A stretch of DNA of 64,000 nt from positions 7,068,001-7,132,000 of the forward strand of contig CM041465.1 of the NCBI GenBank assembly GCA_023213395.1. Direction: 5' to 3'. Below are positions 1 to 11,650 of the stretch, in pieces. The stretch comes from Cycas panzhihuaensis (taxonomy: Eukaryota; Cycadophyta). A program made the position numbers and the translations under genes. The notes under the pieces are model-generated. The model was given only the letters and a program-made list of their open reading frames with translations, searched no databases and was not told where the DNA came from. The first letter of the stretch is position 1; each line of letters begins with the position of its first letter.

Positions 1-797
1 CATAGCAGTAAGGATCAATAAGAAAGTAAAAAAGATTGGTAATGTTCTATTTATTCCCAAGTTAAAGAAAAACTTTTTTTCTATATCTCAATTAAGAAAG
101 AAAAATTTTATGTTAGTTTTTATGAAAATGAGAAATGTTACATCTATGATATGAAGTAAAATGACATTGTAATTATGAAATGGATAGAGATAGATAAACT
201 TTATAAGTTAATCTTTACTCCTATTCAATGTCCTCCTACTTAATATCTTCCTATATAGTCTCTTGTTGTTTGTAGCTCTAATAATGAAATATGCCATTCC
301 CAATATTTATATATTACAAACAATAGATTAGAAATATTAAAAATATTAAATATAGTAGATGGATTACCTAATATTTCCTTTAGTTCATCTATTAACAAAG
401 GTTATATGTTGGGAAAGTAACACAAATCCTAGTTTCAAGAAAATACCTAAAAAGCATAAGAAAAAATAGAATTAATTTGTAGTGATATATGTGAACCAAT
501 CAAACCAAACTCTATGAATGGGGCTAGGTATTTTCTTACCTTTATAAATGACTTTTGTAGGAAATCTTGGATGTTCTTTATCTTTAATAAGTCATAAGTC
601 TTTGATATTTTTAAAAGAATTTAAAGCCTAAGTTGAATTAGAAAGTGGACATAAATCAAAATTCTTAGAATAGATGGAGAAGAGGAATATATCTCAAGTG
701 ATTTCTTCTATTTTTATAAGATACATGATATTCATAAGAAACTTACCACTCTGTATACTCCATAATTAAATTGAGTAGCAAAAAAAATGAATAGAAC
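1..797 (+). pseudogene. Copia-0 GAG-pre-integrase and integrase remnant (5' part outside window)
   Basis: Conceptual translation gives the end of a copia protease/pre-integrase linker (VLYIPKLKKNFFSISQLRK), then a linker with basic KAHKKK residues, then an integrase core: LICSDICEP carries the first catalytic Asp, FLTFINDFCRKSWMF is the usual block after it, and RIDGEEEY sits where copia has TDNGGEY. The catalytic Asp there is kept, but the following Asn-Gly is changed. Several in-frame stops and at least one frameshift make this a relic. It breaks at the start of the NRT motif, exactly where Copia-1 is inserted, and resumes at 8410. The LTR, gag and protease of this element lie upstream of the window. 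Confidence 0.85.
793..797 (+). repeat. Target-site duplication of Copia-1, left copy (AGAAC)
   Basis: AGAAC directly precedes the TG of the left LTR. AGAAT at 8405-8409 follows the CA of the right LTR. The single difference is a C/T transition, which fits post-insertion decay. Confidence 0.85.
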
Positions 798-1218
798 TGT
801 GAGAAAAGAGGCACATGTACAATATTAATAGGATCTACATATGCAAGAAATAACACTGCATAAGTACACATTAATTGACAGGTGGAAAACCCCTTCTAGG
901 GAAGAAAAACCACCTCATAAAAATCTAATTTATTAATAAAGAATAAATACCATGCTACAAAACCACCATCAACCAAAATCAACCTTTAAACAGGCATTTG
1001 GACAGCCCTCCTAGATTCTTGGAACCATCTCCATGAATCTAGGAGATGAATAAATACTAAGGAGGTTTGTTGGAATGCAGTTCCGCATTTCAATGACCTT
1101 CCACAAATTAATAAAATAAACCTAAGTTTAAACATTATAATCACTTAAATTACATATTAAACATGTGACTAAATAATGACATAAAAGAAACATAAAGTTT
1201 ACATTATGTCATCTAATA
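798..1218 (-). repeat. Copia-1 3' LTR
   Basis: Starts TGTGAGAAAAG and ends CTAATA, where the partner LTR ends CTAACA, so the terminal CA has decayed to TA. It is 421 bp, the same length as the partner at 7984-8404, with no indel between them that I can see. Confidence 0.93.
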
Positions 1219-1230
1219 TCCCCCTTTAAT
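1219..1230 (-). other. Copia-1 polypurine tract
   Basis: On the element strand this reads ATTAAAGGGGGA directly upstream of the 3' LTR. It is the expected plus-strand primer position and composition for a copia element. Confidence 0.8.
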
Positions 1231-1302
1231 GTAAACTTTTATAGTAGAGAGAAAAGAAGAGCTTCATCACGGTGATCCCCCTTTGATGGAGACTTCTTTT
1301 AT

Positions 1303-4300
1303 CTATAACAGATCTCTAAGATTTAGAAACTTTGCTTCAGTTAAAGACTTTGTAAGAATGTGAGAAATTTGTAAATTTGTTGGATAATAAGATAAAGAAA
1401 CAAGATTATCAGCAACTAAATTATGGATAAAATGCTGATGTAATTCAATATGCTTAGTCTTAGAATGTGAAACTGGATTTATAGCTATAGAAATTGCACT
1501 TTGATTATCAACTTTAATTTCAATGGAAGAGTTTAGAGACAGACTAATTTCATTTAGTAAAGATTTTAGCCAAAGTGCTTCTTTACCAGCTTCAACAAGT
1601 GCATGATATTTTGCTTTAGTTGTAGATAAAGCAAGTGCCTGCATTTTCTTACTAGACCAAGTAATAGGTGAGGAATCTATAAAAAATACATAACCTAAAG
1701 TAGATTTACGATCAGCTATATCACCCGCCCAATTAGAATCAGTATATCCAGTTAATGTTAGAGGTTTATTACAAAAATTATAAGTTAAACCATAAAACAT
1801 AGTATGCTTTAGATAACGTAAGATACATTTATCTGCTTTCCAATGAGATTTGTGTGGTTGTTGCATATAACGGTAGCATAAAGTAACAGCACAAGAAATG
1901 TCAGGGTGGGTGTGAGTTAGATAGATAAGACTACTAATTAGTTGTCTATATAGTGTAAGATCACATAGGGGTGATGAACAATCAGTAGATAGCTTAACTC
2001 CTGATTATAAGGGATTAGATACGGGTTTAGCATTTTGCATGTTAAATAACTGAATTAAGTCTAGAATATACTTAGATTGAGATATTGTTATATTTAAATG
2101 ATTTTGATAAACTCGTAAATTAAGAAAGTAATGTAATAGACCTAAATTAGTCATTTCAAATTTGTTCATTAAAATAGGTTTTAGATGATGAATATTATGA
2201 GTTGATGATCTAGTAATGATAATGTCATCAACATAGAGGATTAGAATAGTAAGATTTTTATTTTCATGTTTAAAATAAAGATTTGGATCACTAATACATC
2301 TAGTGTATCCAATGTGAATTAAATAATCGTCGACTTTGGTATACCAAGATCGAGGAGCTTGTTTTAAACCATAAATAGATTTTTTAAGTTTACAAACTAA
2401 ATTAGGATTTTTAATGAATCCAGGTGGCTGAGACATATAGATATCTTCTTTGAGATCACCATTCAAGAAAGCACTCTGAACATCTATTTGGTGGATTTCC
2501 CAACCAAACTTGGCTGCAAGAGCAATAATTATCTTGATTGTGTTCATCTTTACAACAAGGGCAAAGGTTTTATTATAATCAATACCATCTACTTGAGAAA
2601 ACCCTTTTGCAACAAGGAAAGCTTTATATTTTTCAACTGTGCATGTTGAGTTATATTTAGTCCTATAGACCCATTTACAGTTGATGACATTTTTTCCAGG
2701 TGGGAGAGAAATAAGATCCCAGGTTGAATTTTTAATTAAGGCATCAAATTCAGTCTGCATAGCATCCTTCCATACAGGATTATTGCTAGCTTATTTAAAT
2801 GTTTTGGGATTATTATTGTCCATTATTTTTGCCATTAAGGCAAAATTAGCATGTAGTTTTTATGCATGTATGCATCTAGTATCTATAGGATTACCTACAT
2901 CATATCCAGCATTAACAAGCATTTTTGTTGCCCAAACAGGTTGCTTGTGAGTAACTGTATCTAAAGATGTAGGTTGATTTTATGAACTAGCCTGAAGGGA
3001 AGGATCTGTTTTAGTGGGTTCAGATAGAGCCCAATTTTGGACTTGAGTTGATAAAGATTCTATAACTTCTGAATCAACTTATTTATCAGAAGGGTCAACC
3101 AAATAAGTGTTGGTTAACAAATTTTCAATAGGAAGTTCTACATAATTAGATGTTGAAGAAGATCCTTCTTCATCAAATATTACATCACACAAAATAGAAA
3201 TTTGATATGTGACTGGATCTAAGAGTCTATAAGCTTTACTCTCTTCGCTGTATCTAACGAAGATGTATTTTTTATTTTTTTAATCTAATTTTTTACATTT
3301 TTCATGAGGGATATGTCCCCACGCAATACTGCCAAAGATTCATAAATGATTAATAGATGGTTTTCTTCTAGACCGTTTTTGTTTTGGAGTAACGTTCTGT
3401 AGACATTTACTAGGTAAATGATTTAATAAATAGTTAGAGCAGTTAATTGCTTCTGCCCATAATTTTAAATCTAGATTCTTTGCATGTAACATACAATGAG
3501 TCATCTCAACCATAGTATGGGTTTTGCGTTCAGCAATACCGTTTTATTGAGGTGTGTATACAACAGAATGTTGGAATTGAATTCTGTGTGATTTGTAGAA
3601 AGAAGTAAATTTTCTACTTAAATATTCCTTAGCATTATCAGATCAAAATATTTTGATTTTTGAATTTGATTGATTTTCAACTAACATTTTATATTCAACG
3701 AAAATGTCAAACACTTGACTACATATTTTGAGCATGTAAACCCAACATTTTCTTGAATAATCATCTATAAATATAACAAAATAATGAGAACATACGTATG
3801 ATGTTACATGAAAGGGTCCACATATGTCAGAGTAGATAAGTTCAAGTGGAGCAGTTGCTCTGTATTGAGTTTTATTTGGAAATGGATCCATGTGTTGTTT
3901 GCCTATCACATAGGCTTCACAAACACCATAAACAATGTTTAAGGGTGGTAAACCATGAACCATTTCATGCTTCTTTAAATATTGTAGTTTTCCATAACTT
4001 GTATGGCCAAATAATGCATGCCAAAGTTTGCAGACTGAGTTAGATTTGGCAATAAAGGCACTAAAAGATTTTGTTTTGTTATTTTAAAGACTTGTTAGAC
4101 TATAGAGACCTGTGTTATGATCAATAGGTCCTGAGGCAATACATCTGAATTTGTTTAATGGTTCCTTAATGATAAATTTATTTTTCTAAAATTTGACAAT
4201 AAGGTCTTTCTGACAGATTTAATAGACTGAGAGTAGGTTTGGTAACAAATCAGGTACGTAAAAGACGTCCTTAATTGAACCATCTTTTAGCATAACGTCA

Positions 4301-4444
4301 CCTGATCCTTTGACTTTAAGTTGATTACCCTTTCGAAAGAAATCTATTCTTTAGAGTTCATATCGGATTGATAAGTAGTTAAATTTTTCTGGTGTCCAGT
4401 CATGTGATGGGATGCACCAGAGTAAAGGATCCACTGTGGTGGTT
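1303..4444 (-). pseudogene. Copia-1 pol: protease, integrase, reverse transcriptase, RNase H
   Basis: Order on the - strand: a protease motif WILYSGASHHMTG near 4400-4440, where the catalytic Asp of DSG is Tyr; a pre-integrase/integrase region (3963-3643 and on to about 3300) with YSDICGPF and SDNAKEY, where the second Cys of the CxxC zinc site is Tyr; RT at 2760-2005 with KCKWVYRTKYN-like fingers, IDVQSAFLNGDL, IYGLKQAPRSWY and an intact LYVDDIII catalytic box; RNase H at 1866-1303 with GYTDSNWAGD, KSTLGYVF and KTKHIELHQHFIH. Integrase, RT and RNase H share one phase, so the frame survives about 2.7 kb with only scattered stops, mostly at Gln positions. The lost protease Asp and zinc Cys mean it is not functional. 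Confidence 0.92.
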
Positions 4445-5560
4445 GATTTGAAGGGGCAACAAATGCAGAAGTTGTTGCTGCTAAAGAGCGATTATGGGAT
4501 TGATGATTTTAGGTTTGTGATTGAGAATGGGATTAAAAATAGGATTGAGAATGGGATTGAGGTTTATTTTGCAATCCCTTTGAAGCTTTCCATGCTTCCA
4601 AAGCTATTCTACTTCTACAGACATCAATAGTGTGGCCTCTTTTATGATAATAGGTACAACTAGTGTTCTGAGAAGAAGTCGCATTGTTCCTATTATGAAA
4701 GAATTGATTAGGAGTATTCTGGTGTTTAGTTAGACCATAATATTTTATATTGTTTTGTGAATTAGACGGTGAACCTCTATGAGGTTTCTAAAATATTGGA
4801 TTACTATGGAAATTATTTTATTATTTATTTTTAAATTGTGGCTTAGTTTTAGAAAACAGAACTTGTGAAGGATCTTTTAATGTGCCTGTTTGAATTAACA
4901 TTATCTGATATTCAATCAGTTGGTTTGTCAACTGATTGAATATTATAGGTGGGTTACCAGCTTGTTGTCTGGCAATTTTATAGAGATTAAAGTGTTTTGG
5001 TAGTTTGTTTACTGCAAGACGTACGGGTGTGTCGTCGTCTCTAGCATGTGTAGTTATTTTTTCAACATCACCTTCTTTGGTTTTAAATTTGATGTAGTTA
5101 TCTAGATGTTTATTAATTAATTAAATTTTAGTTTAAAAATCCTCAACATTATAAAAATCATCAAAAGTAAGGTTATACAGTTGTTGTTCTAGGATAGCCA
5201 CTTGATATGTATCTACCTTTCTTGCAAGGTTTTCTAGACAGTGGCTAAGTCATCTATTTCAGAAAACTATCGATTGATTTCTAGTGAGAGTGAGTTTAAT
5301 ATAGTGCCTAAGGCAGCATCTAAGTTCATCAGATATACCATATAACTCTCTGTAGCATCTACTTTTGGTTTTTGAAATTCACCTGTCACATATCACCATA
5401 TCTTTTACTGTTTGAGCTGATGGGATATGTGATTCCTCCAGTCGGCATAGTTTGAGCCAATTAGTACTGGAATTGGAACATAGGTGATTATCCCTGGCAT
5501 TAATGCCATATTGGGAGTGTTGAGGTTTGATTTAGATTGAAGATTTTTGAAGGTAATTAG
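4445..5560 (-). pseudogene. Copia-1 gag with zinc knuckle remnant
   Basis: The - strand translation shows a copia gag of the UBN2 type: ARKVDTYQVAILEQQLYNLT, then RLAVNKLPKHFNLYKIARQQ, and a basic/Asn-Gln-rich linker. A CCHC knuckle follows at about 4620-4660, reading CTYYHKRGHTIDVC with Tyr in place of the second Cys. The protease motif comes right after it. There are several nonsense codons. The N-terminal end cannot be fixed, because the upstream leader also lacks clear coding sequence. Confidence 0.75.
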
Positions 5561-6757
5561 AAAACTAATCACTTAGTAAAAGTACTAATCATGTTAACAG
5601 ATATAAGTCAAGAAGGTATTCTATTATGCATTAATTATTTTTAAAGAAAAAATCATATGTTTGTAAACATATTGAATAAACAAATAACCTCTTAAAGCAT
5701 TGCCTTAAATAGTCCCTTTTGATAAACAGTCCTCTTTGAGAAATAGTCCCCCTTTGATAAACAAATTAGTTGCCCTTACTATGAACAAACGAAAAGTCCC
5801 ACCTTGATTAAAATAGTTCTAATAAAAAAAATTCCCTTTAAAAAATGAATGTTTGCTAAAAAAGGTTTAAATTCCAAGAATATGAAATTAAAGCACGTAA
5901 TTATATATTTAGTTAGATGCATTAAGATGACAATAACTTTGAAGATATCAAACTAATTTTTAGGATATTAATTATCCTTAAAAAAAGAGTATATAAATGT
6001 AAATTAAAAGGTATTGAATTTAATATCATAGAGTTTTAATAATCTAGGTATCAGATATTAAACTAATAAGAATAGATGCTACATTTAATCTTAGCTAAAA
6101 AACTGAGAAAGGTATTACTATAATCTTATAATGAGTGTTTTAAAGGTTATATATACCTTATATATGACATATAAACAAATAGAAAATAAAATTAGTTAGG
6201 GGGGAATAGTTTATTTTGATTTTATAAATAAATGCAATACTATATAAGGGGGGAAAGGATTCTGTAATGATTAATTAAATGTCATAGATTAAAGAAATGT
6301 TGATTTAGCCTAAGTTGATTAGGCTAGATTTTAAATAACTTGTTAATGTGATTAAGAAGGTGTTGAGTTGTAAATAGAGGATATTAGCTTAGTGTACTAA
6401 GAGATTAACTTAAAAAGTAATAAGAAAAAAAAAAGAAAGGGGGGGGGGGGGGGGGGGGTGTAACCCTAAAATTTGATTAAAAAAAGGGTTTTTAAGTAAA
6501 TGTGATTAAGGGGGTGTAATAAGGGGAAAGGTATTTTGATTAAAATATAATAAGGGAGGTGGGGGGAGGGGGGGGGGGGGGGTGGGTGCTTAGGTTTCAT
6601 TTAAATTTATTAAATCAAAGTATGAAAAAAAAAGGGGGGGGTGGGGGGGGCTAAAGTTTCATTTAAATCAAAATTAAAAAATTAAAAAATAAATAAATAA
6701 AGTAAACCTAGATAAACGAACCCGATGGAGTTTTAGATTAAAAAAGATAAAATCAAA
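5561..6757 (-). other. Copia-1 leader, AT-rich part with G/C homopolymers
   Basis: There is no protein similarity here. The + strand shows three G-runs, each followed by a related AT-rich spacer: 6439-6458 (20 G), about 6561-6586 and about 6634-6650. The last two are both followed by a GCT(A)...GTTTCATTTAAAT stretch, so this is a short degenerate tandem array. On the element strand these are C-runs in the untranslated leader. Confidence 0.7.
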
Positions 6758-7835
6758 ATGAGAAATGGATTGAGGTTCGAGGGGGGTTATGGTAGAAACC
6801 CTACCTTATTTTTCGATGGAGGTGCTCCTGCTTTCATTGCAGGTCTGCTTGGTTCATGGTCGAGGCTTCAACGATCTGAATGGAGGCTTCACACAATGAG
6901 AGAGGCTTCACTAGAGAGGTTCATGCAAAGAGAGAAGCATGAGAAGGTTCAACCGTTACCTCTCCTTCGTTGTTTCTCATCATTGGATAATAGTAATCAT
7001 GATGTTCTGATCAGAGAAAATACAATCTACGTATGTATGACGTTACCTGTGCTTTGCTTAGACTACTGGCTCTCAGGATAGGACTCCTGGTCTTGGTAAC
7101 ATGGCAATAGAGCCCTCTGATTAGGAGGATATGCGTCACAAGTCCATTCTTCTGCTTCAAGCACTTCCAGACGTGGACAGAATTTAGGTCCAAGTTCAGA
7201 CGGAGGGTTTCTTTCTTTCTCTCACACAGGTTCTCATGCAATTTTTTTTTAATGATATGACAAGCAGTTTACTATACAATTCTTCTTCTCCCTATGTTTG
7301 ATATAGGTGGTTCACCGGTCTTTACTGACGATCAAGGCCCGCCGGGCGATTTGGCAGCATTTGACATATTTCTTGACTGGCTGTTGGCTTAGAATCAGCT
7401 AGAGAGTGGCAACATTCAAATCTCAACAATCCTATGAATGGATAAGGAGGTATCCCATACATATCCAACTATAGGAAATAAATCATCACCATCCATAGCC
7501 TCATAAATGACATCATGCAGGAAGAAGAAATCTGCAGACAGCTCGTTTGTGGCTAACTTGATGGATCACATTGATGAGTTTGTCCATGCCTCTATGGATG
7601 AGCACAAAACTTGCTTCCAAAAAAAAATTTAAAAGATGTTTGGACTGTCAAAAAAGGTTACAAAGGAAAATGCAAGCCCTGTGCCAGTGGAGAGTGTCCT
7701 CCCTCTTCAAACAACAACATCAAGATAGCATCACTAGTTACCATTTTTAGTTTTGGGACCAGAAGTGCCATCACAGTCCATTATCATTTTGTAAATATTG
7801 ACCCTAAATTTCTGATGGACAAGGTTCTGTAGCCC
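6758..7835 (+). pseudogene. Gene-like fragment inside the Copia-1 leader, antisense to the element; not identified
   Basis: The + strand of 7308-7835 reads like a real protein with few stops. It contains PGDLAAFDIFLDWLLA, then MDKEVSHTYPTIGNKSSPSIAS, RKKKSADSSFVANLMDHID, EFVHASMDEHKTCFQ and KMFGLSKKVTKENASPVPVES. The stops fall where Gln or Arg would fit. Just before it, 7230-7307 resembles a short plant intron: it begins at GGTTCTC after CACACA and ends with a pyrimidine-rich stretch and GATATAG. An upstream open stretch (6758-7081) starts MRNGLRFEGGYGRNPTLFFDGG. I do not recognise the family. The most economical reading is a captured or inserted piece of host gene, still with an intron, but an unrecognised element-encoded frame cannot be excluded. 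Confidence 0.45.
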
Positions 7836-7971
7836 TATTTTGTACAATCCAAATATTATTGTAATCAATGTGAGCTCAATTAAGTACGGGCATATACTTC
7901 TTGTTCCTCAAGTGCTTGATTGCTTGCCTTAAAACATTGACCATGATAGTTTTCTTTTAGCTCTACATATT

Positions 7972-7983
7972 GCTCTAATACCA
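7972..7983 (-). other. Copia-1 primer-binding site
   Basis: The element strand reads TGGTATTAGAGC directly after the 5' LTR. This is the initiator-tRNA-Met PBS (TGGTATCAGAGC) with one C-to-T change. It fixes the orientation of the element and the inner LTR edge. Confidence 0.9.
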
Positions 7984-8404
7984 TGTGAGAAAAGAGGCAC
8001 ATGTACAGTATTAACAGGATCTACATATGCAGGAAATAACACTACACAGGTACACATTAATTGATAGGTGGAAAACCCCTTATAGGGAAGAAAAACCACC
8101 TCCTAAAAATCTAATTTATTAATAAAGAATAAATACCATGCTACAAAACCACCATCAACCAAAACCAGCCTTTAAATAAGCATTTGGATAGCCCTCCTAG
8201 ATTCTTGGAACCATCTCCATGAATCTAGGAGATGAATAAATACTAAGGAGGTTCATTGGAATGCAGTTCCGCATGTCAACAACCTTCCACAAATTAATAA
8301 AATAAACCTAAGTTTAAACATTATAATCACTTAAATTATATATTAAACATGTGACTAAATAATGACATAAAAGAAACATAAAGTTTATATTATGTCATCT
8401 AACA
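7984..8404 (-). repeat. Copia-1 5' LTR
   Basis: It is 421 bp, TGTGAGAAAAG...CATCTAACA, with canonical TG/CA ends. It is the direct copy of 798-1218. The target duplication AGAAT follows at 8405-8409. Confidence 0.94.
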
Positions 8405-8409
8405 AGAAT

Positions 8410-10520
8410 CATAACCAAAATAGTCATGTCTGATAAAAAAACAAGCAATATCTAATGTATATTGTGCTAAAGCTATTAATATAGTTATATATCTTATAAA
8501 TAGAAGCCTTATAAAACTCTTGAGAAACCCACTCTAGAAAAATCTTGGTTAGGTAGAAAACGTAATGTGAGTCATCTTAGAGTTTTTAGGAGTATTAACT
8601 ATGTATATATTCTTGATCAAAAGAGATTTAGAATTAAATATATTATGATTAGGTATAGTATCAAATCTAAAGCATACAAGTGTATAGATCCAAGAACAAA
8701 TAAAATCTATATTAACAAAAATTTTACTTTCAATAGAAAATGATCAAGTAAGTACCTCAAAAGAAAAGATAATTTAGGAAGAAACAATGGAAATTCCTAA
8801 TAAAGAAGTAACATCTTAGGAAGAAAATATCTTAGACAATAATTATTAAAAAGCAAAAGAACAAGAAAATAATTCTCCAAGAGAATAATAAAAAGTGACT
8901 ATACAAACTAAAAAAAGACTACCTAAGTGGTATTAAAAAACTATAGGAGAATCAAAAGGAGACATTTTTTAGCAAAGAATAAGATCTCAAAGGCATCAAG
9001 CCTTAGTTTGATGAATTAAACCTCAAAATTATAAAGTTGTCTATGAAAATCTAGAATGGTAGGAAGCTACGAATAAAGAAATACTTACCATAAAATAAAA
9101 TAACACTTAGGAACTTGTTCCTCCTCTAAAAGGTAAACCAATTCTATAGTGAAAATGGGTTTATAAGATAAAGGAAAGATCTAATGGCAACATCTAGAAA
9201 TTTAAATTCAAGCTGTTGGTTAAAGAACACACTCAGACTATAGGCATTGACTATGAGTAAACTTTTACCTTAGTAGTAAAAATGATAATAATTTATACTA
9301 TTATAGATATGACAACTTAATATGGGTGGAAAATTATACAGTTTGATGTAAAAAATGCTTTTCTAAATGGTGATTTAAATGAAGAAGTATATATGGAGCA
9401 ACCTCTAGGATATATAAAGAGAGGAGAAGAGCATCTAGTGTATAACATAAAAAATCCATTATATGGCCTAAAGTAAGAACCACAAGGCTGGTATATAAAA
9501 TTAGACTAACATCTTAAAAGAAAAAGATTCAACAAATATATGTCTAATCCAAGCCTATATATAAAAAATCAAGGAGATGAGTTAATTACTATAATTATTG
9601 TATATGTAAATGATATGATTGTTATAGGTAGTGATCATAAAACAATCAAATAGGCGAGAATGCAAATAGAAAGTAATTTTGAGATGACAAACATAAGCCC
9701 ACTTGATTAATATCTTGACATTTAAGTGAATCAAGAAACAAATGCTATCTTCATCTCATAATAAAAATATGCTAAGAATCTTCTCAAAATATTTAATATG
9801 GAATATTGTAATCCTTGTGCCACACTTACAGACATAGAATGTGTCTTAACATCAAATGAAGATGATCAAGAGATAAGTGAAATTCTTTATCAATAGTTAG
9901 AAGTCTTATTTACTTAATAACTACCATACTAGATATATCATACTCTATAGGAATAGTTTCTAGATACATACATGCTTCCAAAGTCTCTCATTAAAATGCA
10001 ACCAAAAGAATCCTAAGATATATCAAGGCCGCATTGGATCTAGAATTGAACTATACCAAGTCTACTAAAATAGAATTGACAAGGTATAGTGATTTAGATT
10101 AGGTAGGAGAATGCCAGGAAAGGAAGTCTACATTAGGATACTACTATGACCTGAGATTAGCTATCACATCTTGGAGTAACAAAAAATAGTCAATTACAAC
10201 CTTATCATCAACAAAAGTAGAATAAAAGGCTATAGTAAGTACAACTTATAAAGTAGTTTAGTTATGATAATTACTTAAGGCTTTAAATCTAGGATTCTCT
10301 AAAGTAACCTCAATATTCTATGATAACCAAAATGTTATCAAGTTGATAAAAATCCATGTCTTTCATGCTAGAATAAAGCACATAGAACTACATAACCATT
10401 TTATCCAAAAAGAAAGTTTAAGATAAGGAGATAAATCTATAATACTACAATAATAAATAACAACTTTTAGATATTTTTACAAAGCCTTTGCCAAAGGACA
10501 AATTATAATACCTCATGAAT
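8410..10520 (+). pseudogene. Copia-0 integrase C-terminus, RT and RNase H remnant
   Basis: This continues Copia-0 after the nested element. The integrase C-terminal part contains PTLEKSWLGRKRNVSHLRVF and YSIKSKAYKCIDPRTNKIY. RT at about 9130-9850 contains YGWKIIQFDVKNAFLNGDLNEEVYMEQPLGYI and IVYVNDMIVIGSD, so the second Asp of the catalytic YVDD is kept but the first is Asn. RNase H follows with ERKSTLGYYYDL, ITSWSNKK, STKVE and ARIKHIELHNHFIQ up to the end of pol near 10520. There are many stops, most of them TAA or TAG where copia has Gln. It is clearly older than Copia-1. Confidence 0.88.
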
Positions 10521-10550
10521 CAACTAGGAATTGAAAATAAAGGATAAAAT

Positions 10551-10769
10551 ATTAAGGGAAGGAATTGAAATATTAATATTCTATCATATACTTTTATTTA
10601 GAACGTACACTAGAGTCTCTTAAGTATAATTAAAGGTCATGCGTCATGACCCCTCTTTATTCTTAAATTAACACTTGGCCTATATATGCTAGATCTCTCT
10701 ATTTATTAAAAGACTCTCATCTATCATTAATGAGAAAAAACCTTCTTTTATTCGTATTATTTTTCAATA
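10551..10769 (+). repeat. Copia-0 polypurine tract and 3' LTR (approximate)
   Basis: The pol end is followed by a purine-rich ATTAAGGGAAGGAA and then ATTGAAATATTAATATTC. A likely 3' end is the CAATA at 10765-10769, whose complement matches the start TATTG/ATTG. The LTR would then be about 205 bp with decayed TG/CA ends. The partner LTR is outside the window, so both edges are estimates. Confidence 0.5.
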
Positions 10770-11645
10770 TTGAGGGCCTTGAATTTGATACATTTATTAA
10801 TGAATAGTTTTTTAAGAAATACCACATCTGATTACAATCACTACCACTCTAAAATGAGCCTAAACTGACATTCATATGCTGTCATGAGTATAAATTGTCA
10901 ACTTGTCCATATTATTCTTAAAATTTAAAAATAAATTATAAACTACAAAAACCAATATATATATATATATATATAAGTACATCATGACAAGGGAATTAGT
11001 TTCCTTATAAGGGTGTATAATATCTCAAATGAGTAAATAGTAATACACACCCTAACCCTCTCATAACCAACTTGCCTCTCCCAAAAATCATATGATATAA
11101 TATATATGTGGATGTTTTTCCTCTTTCCATCACTCATGTGGAGTTATCTTTGAGTTATTTATAGGGTCCCACCTCACTTGCCTCATCTTTCCCTTGCCTT
11201 TACTCGCTTCTTTACTCTATGGTATTATGTTTCCTCTTATATAAGTAAGAGTTCCTCTCCATCATTCACTTTGTCAACCTCTCACAGGTGGTCTATGTCT
11301 AAACTCACTCAATAATCATCATTATTAGTTGTGTAAATATAGAGGCCAAATGTTCTTGCAGCACTGCAATATTAACCTTGGTGCTTGACATAACCTATAG
11401 TGGAGGCACAACTGCAAGTACTAGTGTTGTCTATAGGGCATATCCTCTTTATCCTATAATTTGGACTAACATCACCTATAGTTAGGTGATGGTTGTGTCC
11501 CTCTAAATTATGCTCACATATAGCTCTTCCCTCTTTGCATCCCACATTATGATAGCTCTAATCATAGGAGTATATATAACAATGTAGGGTCATGTAATGG
11601 TAGGCTTATCTGTGTCTATAATAGAAGGTTACCCTTTTATATATA
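10770..11645. other. AT-rich sequence without recognisable gene; left flank of Gypsy-A
   Basis: It holds a short (AT)n run at about 10957-10974 and otherwise unassignable sequence. Because Gypsy-A inserted here (CCATG at 11646-11650), this stretch was once contiguous with 34246 onwards, where a decayed PMD frame lies on the - strand. It may therefore be the 3' end of the same older element, but I see no coding proof. Confidence 0.5.
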
Positions 11646-11650
11646 CCATG
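11646..11650 (+). repeat. Target-site duplication of Gypsy-A, left copy (CCATG)
   Basis: CCATG precedes the TGGAATCG start of the left LTR. The identical CCATG occurs at 34241-34245 directly after the right LTR. A perfect 5-bp match 22.6 kb apart proves the element boundaries. Confidence 0.92.

Larger units (their letters stand above)
798..8404 (-). mobile_element. Copia-1: complete Ty1/copia LTR retrotransposon nested in Copia-0
   Basis: A 7.6-kb element is bounded by two 421-bp direct LTRs (798-1218 and 7984-8404) that differ at about 22 positions when compared by eye, nearly all transitions. It reads leftwards: 5' LTR at the right, PBS 7972-7983, long leader, gag, then a pol in the copia order protease-integrase-RT-RNase H, polypurine tract, 3' LTR. 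The flanks are a 5-bp target duplication (AGAAC/AGAAT). It is about 2.4 kb longer than a usual 5-kb copia element, and all of the excess lies between PBS and gag. Pol stays in one frame from integrase to RNase H, with a few nonsense codons only. Confidence 0.95.
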
